Source of the DNA: Owenia fusiformis
Lineage: Eukaryota; Annelida; Polychaeta; Sabellida; Oweniidae
DNA: 64,000 bases
Direction: 5' to 3'
Assembly (NCBI GenBank): GCA_903813345.2
Contig: CAIIXF020000012.1
Coordinates: 16,054,020 to 16,118,019, forward strand
Shown here: positions 36,001 to 51,000 of the stretch, piece after piece
Numbering within the stretch: position 1 is the first letter of the stretch
How the letters are laid out: the number at the start of each line of letters is the position of its first letter
Notes under the pieces: model-generated
What the model saw: the letters and a program-made list of their open reading frames with translations, nothing else
Databases searched by the model: none
What the model was told of the DNA's origin: nothing
Translations under genes and position numbers: made by a program

Positions 36001-39000
36001 ATTCTCTTGGTGATGAAAGGGTTAATTTTTCAACTTTGTAACAATCAAACATCCGAAAGCAGGCCAGCTCCTTAAAGCTGACACTCTCAGCTTTCTAATG
36101 GTGTATTGAAACTTTAGGACAAATAGTGGCATTCTTTTGACCCTACTTTATACTGGTTTCATGCTTGAAGTATTGAAATATAAAAATTTAACAACAAAAA
36201 CAAAAATTACATGTACATTTTCGGGGAAAATTATATTCTGACTTAAATCTGTATCCACCCCATGCAGACAGATCGCATAAAATTACAATCGCATGATGCG
36301 AGAGTTGACAATAAGCAGGAAACTAGAAAGATTTTGTCACCCCTTAAATAAAGGGTTAATGACAATCACATTTAGTTCTATAAATATGAGAATAGCATAT
36401 TCCCATAACCTTTTGATATTTCAAGGAAACTCGTTTGAAAAGTGATGGCCTTGATTGAAAATACGATATAAAGACAAAACCGAAATGGAATTTGTTAGAT
36501 TTCTTTGAAAAACGAAGAAATATTCATCACACATTAAGGGGACTCATCTCTAACCCTTACGACAATGGTGATACACCTGCCAGTTGCAGAACAGAAAATA
36601 TATATCTCCAGGAAAAGCTTGTTTGTTAACTTCACGTTTGACAAGTGTTCTATAATTAAATGTTAATGACGCTGAATGACGGTATATGACACATTACGAC
36701 ATAGTAACTCATAGCAACTATGGGCTCCTCACTCGAAGCAGTGTTTTATCATGACGTCATATAACACTCTTGTTCACGAATTCTTGGAATATGGTACCAT
36801 CATCTGTGACGTCAGTGACACATTGCCCCATCAACAATTAAACAAACAAATAACCTATACGTCACTGATTTCCCAAATAATTGCATAATTTGGGTGTTTG
36901 CTTTGTTTTCTTGTATTCGTTCAAACTTAGTTCGCTTTATTCCAGCAGTATAACAAGCATGCAAATGTTTTACAGACATGGCAAACCAGCATGTAACTTG
37001 CTTTTTTCTTTTTTCCGCTAAATGCCATTTGTATGAGCAATTTATATAAGGTTTCATCATATATTACCTTTGAAATCAAAATGATAAGTATCCCATATAT
37101 TACTGATGTATAAGAAAATCGTTTTAGCCTACGGTATAGCCACCGAGTTGAGTGCCTCTTAATAACATCTAAAATAAAAAAGTTTCACCATCGATTTTTT
37201 ACTTCAAATAACATCAAAGTTTATTGAAATAAAGAGGCGATTGAAATTCAACATTGCGTCAAGAACCATTTACAAATGTTAGTCTTACATAAGGCTTTAA
37301 TTTATTTACCCTCATTTGAATTTTCTTGAAATTCAAACTATTCAGATGATAAAAGGCATTGCATTTGTATCATTTTAAGCGATTATAAAATAATTTGCAT
37401 GCCCAATAACACGTATAGCGAGATCATACCGTTTCGAACTAAAAAAAATTGTTAGTGATAATCGATGAAATTCTTGAAAATATAAGAAAAAGCCGAAACT
37501 CCGAAAATAAATAACAGAAAAAATCGACGGTGGAACCTTTTTATATTTTCAGATGTTATTTAGGGGTACGTGAACTATTGTTTAAAACAATAAAAACAAT
37601 ATGTCAATGTTTTAGTTTTTTCCTCAAAAAATGTCAAAGTTTATGAAAATTGAAAGTCAATTAAAATTTGATATGACGTCAATTGTACTGCCGAATTTGG
37701 GTAAGGGGTAAGAGGCCTTTACAAAGATTGATATAATAATGCTTTATTTACCCCGAATCGAATTTTCTTGGAACTCAAACTCTTCAGATAATCAAAGTGA
37801 AGTTAATCAAAGACATGTTAAGCGGTTGTATAATAATTCACATCTCTTATATGCGTATGGCGTAACTATACCGGTGAGCAATATAAACATTTCTTGTTGG
37901 AGAGATAATTGATGAAATTCTTAAAAATATCAGAAAACGCCGACATTTTGAATCTAAATAACAGAAAAAATCGACGGTGGAACCTTTTGATATTTTCAAA
38001 TGTCATTTAGGGATACGTGAAATATTGTTTGAAACAATAAAAACAATATGTCAATGTTTTAGTTTTTTCCTCAAAAAATGTCAAAGTTTATGAAAATTGG
38101 AATACAATTAAAATTTTATATGGCGTCAATTGCACTGCCGAACTTGGGTAAGGGGTCAAAACTCTTTATCTAAGCTGTTCTTATTATGCTTTATTAGTAC
38201 CCATGAAAAATAATTGGCATCAAAAGTCTTCAGCTTATCAAATGCCGTAAATTAAAAACAATCTTGGTGGCCGTGTGACGATTTTCCTATCAATCATCCA
38301 TAAATTGAGAACGTGTCGCTTTTAAAGCAAGCGTATTCTAGTGAAACGGGTAAATTGAGGCGCTTTTTCCGTAAAGTCACACCCATCTTTCAGACGATGA
38401 AGTGAAATATTTTGATGGCTAACATCTAATGTTTTTTACATCAAATGAAAGCATATATGATACCCTTCGGAAAAAAAGAAACATAAACAGTGCGTGCAGG
38501 GTATCCCAAAATCGGCTAGGTTAGAGATGAGTCCCCTTAAAGTTTTCAAAACAGAAAATTTTTTTAAAAAAATAAAATAAAAATATGAATAGTAGGGCTT
38601 ACAGTTCAAATTCTACCTGGTTGCATTAACATTTGTTTTGTATATGTCATACAATTAATATTTGAAACACAAATATTATTCAACTTATGATTGGACAATG
38701 CATGATGTGTACTTGAGGTTAGAAAGTAACATCATGCATTGTCCGATCATAAGTTTGAATAATATTTGTGTTTCAATGACAAAATCTTTCTAGTTTTCTG
38801 CTTAGTGTCGAGTCTTGCATCATGCAATTGTAATTTTATGCAATCTGTCTGCATGGGGTGGTATCATAGGTAATATTTTGCAGTAAAACCATTACATTAC
38901 AACTTTAAATATGCTAACGAAAATACTGTAAAATCAACACTTACATTTTGAGAATTTTCTACAATATACCCCTGAACCCCTTCATTTGATAGTTTTTCAT

Positions 39001-42000
39001 TATTTAAAGGCAGAATCAGAGCTATATGGGGTGACAAAATTGCAAGCAACTTGTACAACTAATTGCCATCTAAAAACTGAAAAACTACACACACTTTAAG
39101 TAATTCTTTTCAAAATTTAATATTAAAAGAAGGGAAAGTTTGCAACAATATCTAATGATACAGATTGCAAGTTACAGACGTATCTGAATAAATTTGAACT
39201 TTTGTGTATTTAGGATAAAAAAGACACTGAACCCCTGTATTAAAAATAAATAAATACATAGAGGTAATTTGATTGGAGGGATGGAATATGAATTTTATTC
39301 TGAGGGAAAATAAGATATTGGCCAATGAATTATCATATTGACAGAAGGTGACAACCTGAGTGTTCATTTTTTTCGTCTTTTATAGCCCATTTATTTCATT
39401 TACATTATACACAATATACAAGTACATAATATTATATCAAAGTAGAAAAACTTGTGCCGGAAAAAAAGAAAATAAAAAGGTAGATGTCACATTGGTAACA
39501 CCCCAGTCACATTTGTCGTACGGAGGCCATGCGTCGACCGCAGATCAATTAAATCAGTGTATTTTTGCGGCGAGCGTAGAAAACTACGCTCGCCTTGCGG
39601 CCTCCGTACGGCGTATCCAGTTTTTTACAGGCCGCAGGGTCGCCATAGAAATTATAACTCGGAGTTATAATATTTGTTCATTTCTGAGGTCCCCGTAGAA
39701 ATCAACTGGCTCAACAAGATTGAATCATTATTTGTCAATGTTTCACGATCACTTTTCATTTGATATTACATCCTAGCACTATGAATAACATTTATAAATT
39801 GTCCCGATGTAATTAAAATGAAAAAAGTATTATTTATCAACAGAAATTTAAAATTCACCATGCGGCTGCCATGGGAAATGTGACTGCAAAAGTATGAGAG
39901 TGCAGAAATTCTACGGCAAGCGTAGAAATGTTACTGGCCGCAGAAATGATAGACCGCAAGGTCGCCGTAGGAAATGTGGGGTGTAAGGAGGCTTTTTCAT
40001 TTTTAACATAGTTTATAAGTTGGGGATGCAAGGGGACTCATGTGAATCATTTTAGGAGGCTGCAACTGTCGTTGTAACTCTTTTCTTCCTTTGAAATTAG
40101 TATGTTTTACTTCACACTGTTCTTCCATCTTTGTAAGTCTGGTTTTTCTTGTGCTATTTGGTTTTATATGTAGTATTTCATCTTAAGGTAAACCTGAGTG
40201 TTCATATGATATTTACAAGGCCAATATTATATTTTCTCGAGGAAAAAAATCATATTCCATCACGACCATCAGTAACCTATTTATTCCATAATATTTTCTG
40301 AAACTTATTAATTTTCAATTTTGATTGTCATCACCCAATGCTGGTGACATATATCTCTTTTATCGACTAAATAATCATGTCATGTAAATGACATATCAGT
40401 CACTACAGTATACAAAAAACCTACAAACTACAACTACATATTACAAAACTACTTTACATCAGTTTCAGGGTATGATAACAGAATATCAGTGTGGTGTATA
40501 CATGTTTTTTTAAAAATATTTACATAATATTAATCATTTTCAAAATTTTTAAAAGAGTGATATACAAAGGACCACGAGTTGTTTGTAGAATGAATCTGGG
40601 GAGCTTTTTCATGCATTTCGCATGAAACAGCTCCTGAGATTCATTCTACAAACAACTCGTTGTCCTTTGGCATACAATGATACAACTTGATTTGCCATAC
40701 AACATTTTCAACTTTTATTTTACAAGTTTTAAAATAGAACAAAAAAATTAAGATAAATTTCTTGGAATAGTTTTGATATGGGATCTGATACGGGATTTTG
40801 GCTGACACGGGATCTGATACAGGATTTTTTGAATATCAATTCCATTCCCTGTTTATTTCCCAGGGAAAAAATGCTAATATGGAATAAATGTATTTGTTTA
40901 CATTTATCTTAACTATATTTACATTTATCTTATCTTGTAACTTTATGGCTATCTATAAATAAAGCCAAGACAAAAACATTTATAGTTTTCTATTGTCTTC
41001 TGATCTTGCAAAACATTTTAAGGCACAGGTTGGGACATAAAGTTTTCAATTGTCTTCTGATCTTGAAGAACATTTTAAGACACAGCTGGGGACACAAAGT
41101 TTTCAATTGTCTCCTGATCTTGAAAAACATTTTAAGACACAGGTTTGGACACAAGGTTTTCAATTGTTTTCAATTGTCTCCTGATCTTAAAAAAACATTT
41201 TAAGACACAGCTGGGGACACAAAGTTTTCAATTGTCTCCTGATCTTGAAAAACATTTTAAGACACAGGTTTGGACACAAAGTTTTCAATTGTTTTCAATT
41301 GTCTCATGATCTTAAAAAAAACATTTTAAGACACAGGTTGGGACACAAAGTTTTCAATTGTTTTCAATTGTCTCCTGATCTTGAAAAACATTTTATGACA
41401 CAGGTTAAGACACAACATTTTCAATTCTCTTCTGATCTTGAAGAACATTTTAAGACACAGGTTGGGACAAAAAGTTTTCAATTGTCTCCTGATGTTTAAA
41501 AACATTTTTAGACACAGGTTTGGACACAAAGTTTTCAATTGTTCTCAATTGTCGTATGATCCTGAAAAACATTTTAAGACTCAGGTTGGGACACTAAGAT
41601 TTCAATTGTCATCCAATCTTGAAAAACATTTTTAGACACAGGTTTGGACACAAAGTTTTCAATTATCTTCTGATCTTGAAAAACATTTTAAGACACAGGT
41701 TGGGACATAACGTTTTCAATTATCTTCTGAATTTGAAGAACATTGTAAGACACAGGTTCGTACATAACGTTTTTCAACTGTCTTCTGATCTTGAAAAACA
41801 TTTTAAGACACAGGTTTGGACACAAAGTTTTCAATTGTTCTCAATTGTCTCATGATCTTGAATAACATTTTAAGACACAGGTTGGGACACAACATTTTCA
41901 ATTGTCTTCTGATCTTGAAAAACATTTTAAGATACAGGTTGGGACTCAAAGATTTCTATTGTTTTCAATTGTCTTCTGATCTTGAAAAACATTTTAAGAT

Positions 42001-45000
42001 ACAGGTTGGGACTCAAAGATTTCTTTTGTTTTCAATTGTCTTCTGATCTTGAAAAACATTTTAAGATACAGGTTGGGACTCAAAGATTTCTATTGTTTTC
42101 AATTGTCTCATGATCTTGAAAAACATTTTAAGACACAGGTTGGGACACAACATTTTCAATTGTCTTCTGATCTTGAAAAACATTTTAAGATACAGGTTGG
42201 GACTCAAAGATTTCTATTGTCTTCAATTGTCTTCTGATCTTGAAAAACATTTTAATACACAGGTTGGGACACAAGTTTCAGACATTTTTTCATTGCTTTT
42301 AACAATTCTTTTTGCTGCAAACACTATGGGATTCAGTAAAAATACAATGAGAAGTGGTTTAGAAATCAACTCCTGCCATATTTTCAAAACAGGAGCATTG
42401 CTGCCAAAAATAATAGTACCCATTCCACGTAACGCTATAAAAGCGCACCACATGCCAACGAAAAAACCAAATAATGTTATTGTTGACTTTAAGGTCTTGA
42501 ACCCTTTTTTGTAAGCCACCGCCTTGCTGTGGTCAACAGCTTCTAACTGACTGAGTATACCTCTGCGGTGCTTATGTGCGACCCAGAGAATCTTAACATG
42601 TAAAATGGTACCAATTGTAATATTCATCCCAATAGTTATATACATGAAACCACCCTTACTTTGTAACCAAGTGCTGAAGTTATCACAGACTTCTGCACTT
42701 GTATATTCTTTTAAGCTGAGAATTGTTGATATGAATGGCAGAACTGTTAAAAACCAACAAGCAGCACATGTTTTGGCAACATGTTTCATTACTTTGTTAT
42801 ACTTATAAGGATGTTGGATCGCGATATATCGGTCTACACTGACAACAACAAACATATAGAGAATAAAAGTTCCTGGAAAGTTTGATGTAATTAGCCGAAT
42901 GATGCAAATATATTTACTGGTGACTGCTCCATAGATGACCTTCTTTGCAATATCGTATTCATAGTTCATTAAAATACGTATCACTGTACCAACCGCTCCT
43001 TGTAACATTCCAGCGCATGCAATGTTGAACACAATTATATTTGTTGGGGTTTGGAGTCGTCTATTTCTTAAAACTGTTACGACCAACAAGAGGTTTGTTA
43101 GTGTCATCCCAAGCGCAAGGCAAGCAGAAAGGGAATGAAGTCCAATAAATACACTGATAGGATGCTGAGAGTTTTGCCATGGGAACTTGGTAGAGACATT
43201 TTCAGTTGTATTCTGTTGATTCGAGTTCATACTGTCTGTATTATTTTAGTCAACCTGTCCTAACATCGCTTGTTCTCCAAAGTTGTGAATTTTTAAATTA
43301 TTATTCAATTTCCCAAGTGCCATAAAATGAGTTGTCAATTTTTGTCATGAGCATAAGCTGTAGTGGTGTAAGTTGTAGAGAAAGCTGGAAATCGAAAAAA
43401 GAAAATTGCATGAATTCACTTATAAAACAGTTAACTTAATTGCTTAAATTATTAATAATTAAAGATGTCAACTCATTTTGTTGCTCGTTCTACAAATAAA
43501 CAGCTCTATTTCCTTATTTAACATATATCTGTCCCTATATAAATTCACGTTTCTAAGATCGCAATGCGATTTAGCAAAATTGGGTGTCATTCGCAAAATT
43601 TCCAATCTTGCCCAAAAAAACACAAGAAAAGCAAGAAATGTAAATTTCTTTACTGGAATTGACGCATAAAATCCCAAAATCTAAATATTTCATTACCTTC
43701 TCGAATACTCTTCACAATTTTTGCAAAGGATTGGTCTCGATATGGTGAATTGAATTCAATAATGTTTTTCTCTTAATTATTGAAAGCATTCTGTAAAGAA
43801 ATGCGGTCCTTTATGTATAGTTGACTGATTGACAACAATTTAATGCAAAAATAATTTATATAGATTTTACTAAACTGTTTTTGTTAACATTTTTTGTCTT
43901 TTCGTGCAATTGGTTTTTGTTCCTTTTTGCCTATTCTTGAGAATATAAAGATAAGATAAAATAAAAGATTAAGATATAAAGTATCTTTTCGAAGCTTCTT
44001 GGAACAAAATATACAACATTTTCTTAGACCTCTCAATATTATATAGTTATACAAAGGGCATTTTGGTTGTTTATAAAAAGTATTCAAAAGATTAAAACAA
44101 AATCCCTTAAAATAGATAAAAATTAAGATAAACCTTTTATTTCATTAACAAGATACTTTTTTAAAATCAACCAAACTTTCCTTTGTACAATTACAAAATT
44201 GAGAGACTTAAACACATTGTGTTTATGTCATTTTATTCCAATGAGATTTGGATAAATGTTTCATTTCATTCCGAACATATGATACCAAGAACAAAAGAAG
44301 TGTCTGATGTGTTTCTTAAAACAATATAGAGAAAAGTATATAAATTAATTTCAAATTATATTTTACCATTCAAAAGATGACCATTCACACACGGGAATTT
44401 CGCGTCATAATTATTCCTCCGCTTGGTGCGCTGTTGTGCATAGCAACGTCCTATGCAACGTGTATAAACATCGCGCGGACGTATAAGTACAACCCGTAAT
44501 TTTTTCATGTTTGCAATGAAATTTTCTATTCAGATAGGTGTTTTAAACTATGATTTTCTTTCATAATATATATTGTTAAATAGGCATGATACATATCATC
44601 GTGTTTCTAAAGAATTGCTTATTTTAATCCTGTTTATTTCAAGTTGATAGGTTCAATATTAGTAAAGTTACGGCTTCACGATGGAGTGGCAATTTCTTCG
44701 TAAACTAAAAACCGCATCGTCAGCAAAGATTTAACGAAAACACAACATTTTTGCGCCGGAGGCATTTTTTCATTTATGGATGAATCTTTATCAAATTTGA
44801 AACACGTTTGAGCTAAATATACAAATTGTGTCTTGTCCGAGGCGGAATTTTAAAATTCAAATTACAATTAGAGAAAAAATAGCTAACAAGTGTCAAGTTT
44901 TACCGCTGATTTTCGAAAAAAATATGATGTAATTCCTTATAGAGTTGGAAGAAAACGAATTGTTTAAACTGCACAGGATAAAAATATGTTAATCCAGATA

Positions 45001-48000
45001 CATGTAAGCTTTATATACAAATCATTAGATACGTTAAAGGGCATCATCAACTACTAGAAAATCGTGTGTAAAGTTGGACAATATTTGACCCGAATTGACC
45101 GGCAAAATGGCCGCGCGCTTGCAGCACCTCTAGCGGAGGAATAATTATGACGCGAAATTCCCGGTTGTGTTAAATTGACAATGTGTAAACTTTTCTGAAT
45201 TTTTTGATGACTGGTTTAAGAGAAACATGTGTTCAAAAAGTTCACCATATCGATACCCATCCTTTCGTTTTTTATGCAAAATCCATAGTTTTTAAATCGC
45301 TAAATTTTTGAAAAAAATATATCAATTTTTGAAGGGACAGATATGTAATATTCTATATGTTTCTCTCCAATTTAAATTAGTTGAGTTTATGTTTGCTAGT
45401 GCTTACATAAAAAAAAAATTAAAAGAATTTCCTGATTATTGACACTGGAGTCGACACAATTATTTGAGCCTCTCGTTGTGTCAATGATGCTAATCCATGA
45501 CTATTCACCACTAGTAATATTGCAAAATGTTATTCAATTTGGCCAGTCCCATAAATTGCTCATCATAAAATAAGTTCATAAATTTTGTCATAAACTTTCA
45601 AAATATAATTTACAAATAACATTTTAGTTCAATAAAGTGTTCATATAAAATAAGTTATTAGTTATTGTCATAAATTTGCAAATTGTCATTCAATTTCCTC
45701 AGTTCCATAAAGTGTTTACAATTCTTACCATAAACTTGCAAAAATGAGTTATCTGGTGTTGTTATACATGTATACTTTCAAATTTTTACCAATTCAGTCA
45801 ACAAATTAAGTGTTCCTTGTAGAATAAATTCAAAGCAGACCAGTTGCATTAAGTGTTCAGAGAGTGTTCAGTAGTTATCAATTGTTGTTATAAACTTGCA
45901 AATTGTCATCTAATTAGACCAGTTCTATTTACAGATAAGTGTTTAGCATAAAATAAGTTAATATAAAATAAATTCATGAATTTTATCATAACCTATACTT
46001 ACAAAAAGCAGACCAGTTGCATAAAGTGTTCAGAGAGTGTTCAGTAGTTATAAACTTGCAAATTGTCATCTAATTAGACCAGTTCTATTTACAGATAAGT
46101 GTTTAGCATAAAATAAGTTAATATAAAATGAGTCCATGAATTTTATCTTAACCTATACTTACAAAAACCAGACCAGTTTCACAAAGTTCCTAAAAGGAGT
46201 TGTTGTTGTCAATCCTTTGCCGATTGAATATTAAGAACGAGAGTTGATTCGTAGCCTTCCATAAACTCATTTTATTAATCATTTAACTGGTTGAATTCTA
46301 TCCATATCATCTTCAGTTATGTCATTTGGCTAAAAAGTGTTCCCATGTTACTGGACAATTTTATTAAAACATTGATTCAAACTCGAGCAATTAATTACTT
46401 GGTCTATTTTACTGCCCATTGCTCAACCGCTGACTTACTATCTGATTTGCTGACTGATTGACAGGCTATGCGCTTAAGTCAGTGAGTGGTCATTATATAT
46501 ATAATGAAATGACAATATAGGAGAATCTGCTTTACCAAGCACACATACCACTGTATTGTCTTTAATTTAGTGAGAGTTTTAATTTGGCAAAGAATTGGTA
46601 TCGATGTGGCGAACTGAATTGAACACATGTTTCTCTTAAACCAGTCATCAAAAAATTCTGAAAATTTCACATCGTCAATTTAATGATCGTCTTTTATTGT
46701 AACAATTTAGTTTGAAAAATAATATATCATGATATAAACACAACGTGGTTAGGTCTCTCAATATTGTGATTGTACAATGGAAAGTTTGGTTCATTTTAAA
46801 AAGTATCTTATTAATGAATTAAAAGGTTTACTTTTATTTTTATCTATTGTTCGTTTTTTGAATACTTTTTGTTAAATGAACCATACTTTCCTTTGTACGT
46901 ATAACTATTATATTGAGAAGTCAAATGTTGCACAGGCTATTTTGTTCCAACAAGGTTGAGAAAGATCTTTTATTTCATTCTCAAGAATTGGTAGAAAAGA
47001 TCAAAAAGCAATTGCACTAAAAACCAAAAATTGTTCACAAAAACAATGATATTAAAAATATACATAAGTAATGTGTTGTTTTTTATTAGGAGGCCCCAAC
47101 GGGGGGCCTCCTATTAATTTTATAGATATTATTATTATTAGGAGGCCCCATCGGGGGGCCTCCTATTAATTTTATAGATATTATTATTTATTATTATTAT
47201 TATTATTATTATTTATTCTTCTCTGCACTTTTTCTCCTACTTCCAACTAGATTTCAACTATCTACTATATAAACCTACAAGGGACCTAGGTTGAACTTAA
47301 GGGGAAAGGAATTTTTATCTAGGTCAAGGTCAAAGGTCAAAATCTAGGTCAAATCAAAGTTTTTTTTAAGTTTCTCAGATTTCGTCCTCATACTTCATTA
47401 TTTCTTGCGATGAATTAAAATGTAACTAGATATAAGCATTCTCTACAAATTGCTCACTATATGTACGCGTTAATTTTTTACCGTTTTTGAGATATTTGAC
47501 GCCAAAAATCGGCAAAAATCAGTCATTTTTCAACTTGCTTCAAATGAACCAGATTTTTTTTTTAAAATCATCAACAAGATCTCAGGAACTCAAATATGTC
47601 CTTACTTTTGACTTCTGACCTTTGGTTGACCTTCGGTGACCTTCGAAAGGTAAAAAAAGTCGTTTTTTCAAATTGATTTTCTGGATTCAAATTTAGGTAT
47701 ATTTGATCAGAAAGGACCCACTGAGGTCTAAAAAAGTAAAATTTGCAAGGTCAAAGGTCAAGGTCATCAAACTAAATCACAAACTGTGTTTTCTAAGTTT
47801 CTCAAAATTGGAGACTACAAATCAATATTTTTTCATGAAAGTCAGGATACATATTCCTCTATAGGTTCTACACATATTAGCAATTGACTATTTATTAAAA
47901 TTGTGTACAAGTTTTGAGATATTGGAACTCAAAAACTGAAAAAAGGTCAAATTTCGAAACTTTTCAAGACTAAATTTCAACTTGCTTCAAATTGACCAAT

Positions 48001-51000
48001 TTTTTTTTTAAAACTCATCTACAAGTTCTCAGGATTCCAAATCTAACCTTACTTTTGACCTTTGACCTTTATTTGACCTTCAGTGACCTCCGAAAGGTTA
48101 AAAAAATTGATTTTTCAAATCGATTTTCTGGATTCAAATTTAGGTATATTTATTCACAAAATACCTTCTAAGGTCTAAAAAAGTAAAATTTGCAAGGTCA
48201 AAGGTCAAGGTCATCAAATGAAAACACAAACTGTGTTTTCTAAGTTTCTCAAAATTGGAGACTACAAATCAATATTTTTAAATGAAAGTCAGAATATATA
48301 TTCCTCTATAGGTTCTACACATATTAGCAATTGACTATTTATTAAAATTGTGTACCAGTTTTGAGATATTAGAACTCAAAAACTGAAAAAAGGTTAAATT
48401 TCGAAACTTTGCAAGACTAAATTTCAACTTGCTCCAAATTGACCAAACTTTTTTTTAAAAAGCATCTACAGGATCTCAGGAATCCAAATCTGACCTTACT
48501 TTTGACCCCTGACCTTTGGTTGACCTTCAGTGACCTTCGGAAGGGAAAAAAAAGTTGATTTTTTAAATCGATTTTTTGGATTCAAATTTAGTTATATTTG
48601 ATCACAAAAGAGCTACTGAGGTGAATTACAGTAAAATTTGCAAGATCAAAGGTCAAGGTCATCAAATTAAATCACCAACTGTGTTTTCGAAGTTTCTAAG
48701 TTTTGGTGACTACAAATCAATATTTTTTCATGAAAGTCAGGATATATATTCCTCTATAGTTTCTACACATATTAGCAATTGACTATTTATTAAAATTGTG
48801 TACCAGTTTTGAGATATTAGGACTCAAAAACTGAAAAAAGGTCAAATTTCCAAACTTTTCAAGACTAAATTTCAACTTGCTTCAAATTGACCAAACTTTT
48901 TTTTTTAAATCATCTACAAGTTGCCTGGTGTTAGTATATGACCCTAGATTTGAGATTTGACCTTTGGCTGACCTTCAAATTGCCAAAAACGCCTACAGGG
49001 CCTCCGTAAGATTGCTTGCAATCTTAAATCTCTAGTTATTTATTATTATTAGGAGGCCCTCCTGAAAGGGCCTCCTATAGCTTTTGTAGCTTTTCTTTAT
49101 TCTTTATTTTTATTATTAGACTCCAGATGAAATCTGGAGTCTATTGTTTTCGTCAGTTTTCTTATTCCTATTATTCTTATTCTTATTCTTATTCTTATTA
49201 TTCTAAACCAGTTTTCTGAATAACCATAAGGTTTTCAGTAAAGTCAGTCATTTGGTCAATTTAGGTCCAGAATTTAGTTCCTCGGAAATTGGGTCAAATT
49301 TTTATCTAGGTCAAAGGTCAAGAACTAGGTCAAATCCAGTACTTTGTCACTTTTTTCGATTTTCTCGGTCGTCCTTCAATATTTTCGATCCGGGTTTTTT
49401 TCACTGTGTTCCTTATAAAAAAGTAGAAAATCTAGGGTCGATTTAGTTTTTTGATATCTCAAACCGATTTCGAGATATCAGTGTCCGAAAACGAGGTCCA
49501 AAAAAAATTCTCTGAATTAAATGTCAAGGATAATAGTCTTATAGGAAATTATCTCAGGATTCCGAATCTGAAAATCAAATTCGAATCAGACTTCCGGTTC
49601 GGAAGTTATGGCGTTTTGAAAGCTCAAAAATGGCTAAATTTGGTGCCCATGTTAAGTCAATGGGAAAAAATATTTTTTTGAAGTGAAAAATACGAAATAT
49701 AGACCGAGTTCAGCTAAATATAATGAAAGCTTTTAAAAGAATGGGACCTCAAAAGCCATCTAGCTTCAAAATTTGGACACCAAAATGCCTAGGTCAAAAT
49801 CTAGGTCAAATTCAAAGTTTTTCCTTATTTTTGCTATTCTGACACTACAGATTAATTATATTCTTCGAAATTTTGTATGCATGTAGCCAAGAGTGTGCTT
49901 ATAGTGTTAGCCTTTTGCCGTCAGAAAGTATTTTGCCCCACTTTTGAGATATGGTGTCCGAAAAGTAGGTCAAAATAAAAAAATCTCCAAATTTAACGTG
50001 TGAGTTATGAACTAAGTATAGAATTTTCTCAGGAATCTGAATCTGCAAACCAAATTTCGATCCGACTACCAGTTCGGAAGTTATGACATTTTGAAAGCTC
50101 AAAAATCGCTAAATTTGGTGCCCCATGTTATGTCAATGGGAAAAAAGATTTTTTTGAAGTGTAAAATACGAGATATAGACTAAGTACAGCTTAGAATAAT
50201 GAAAGCCTATGAAAGAAGGGAACCTCGAAGGCTACCTAACTTCAAAATTTGGACACCAAAATCCCTAGGTCAAAATCTAGGTCAAATTCATAGTTTATCC
50301 TTATTTTTGCGATTCTGACACTACACTTTAATTATATTCCTCGAAATTGTGTATACATGTAGCCAAGAGTGTGCTTATAGCGTTAGCCTTTTGCCGTCAG
50401 AAAGTATTTTGACCCACTTTTGAGATACGGTGTCCGAAAAGTAGGTCAAAATAAAAAACTCTCCAAATTTAACGTTTGAGTTATGAATTAAGAATAGAAT
50501 TTTCTCAGAAATCTGAATCTGCAAACCAAATTTCGATTCGACTTCCGGTTCCGAAGTTATGGCGTGTCCGAAAAGTAGGTCAAAATAAAAATTCGCCAAA
50601 TTTAACGTATTAGTTATGAATTAGGGGTAGAATTTTGTCAGGAATCCGAATATGCAAATTACATTCGATCCGACTACCGGTTCGGAAGTTGTGGCGTTTT
50701 GAAATTTCAAGAAAAATCGATCTGATGGTATCCTGATAGAAAGTCAAGAGTAGAGAAGAAAATATTGAAAAATGCATCCATCCTTCCTTTCTGATCCTAT
50801 CCTATCCTTCCTATCTACCCTTGCTTCGTATCCTCTCCTTCCTATCCTTCCTATTCTATCCCTTCTTCCTATTCTATTCTATCCTTCTTTCCTATTCTAT
50901 CCTATCATTCCTTCCTATTCTATCCTATCCTTCGTTCTTTTTTCATCCATCCATCCATCTTTTACTGGATGACTTAGCTTATTTTGGATGACTTGGCTTA

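Noticed and set aside
41006-42514. Plus-strand repeat-protein frames (ILRHRLGHKVFNCLL modules)
   Set aside because: They are shadows of the 57-bp minisatellite; the real coding sense is the minus-strand GPCR end.
47086-47170. GC-rich hairpins as transcription terminators
   Set aside because: Rho-independent terminators do not apply in this animal genome. The hairpins coincide with Helitron-like 5' ends.
50772-50972. 66-aa Ser/Pro/Leu-rich frame
   Set aside because: It is a translation of a pyrimidine microsatellite.
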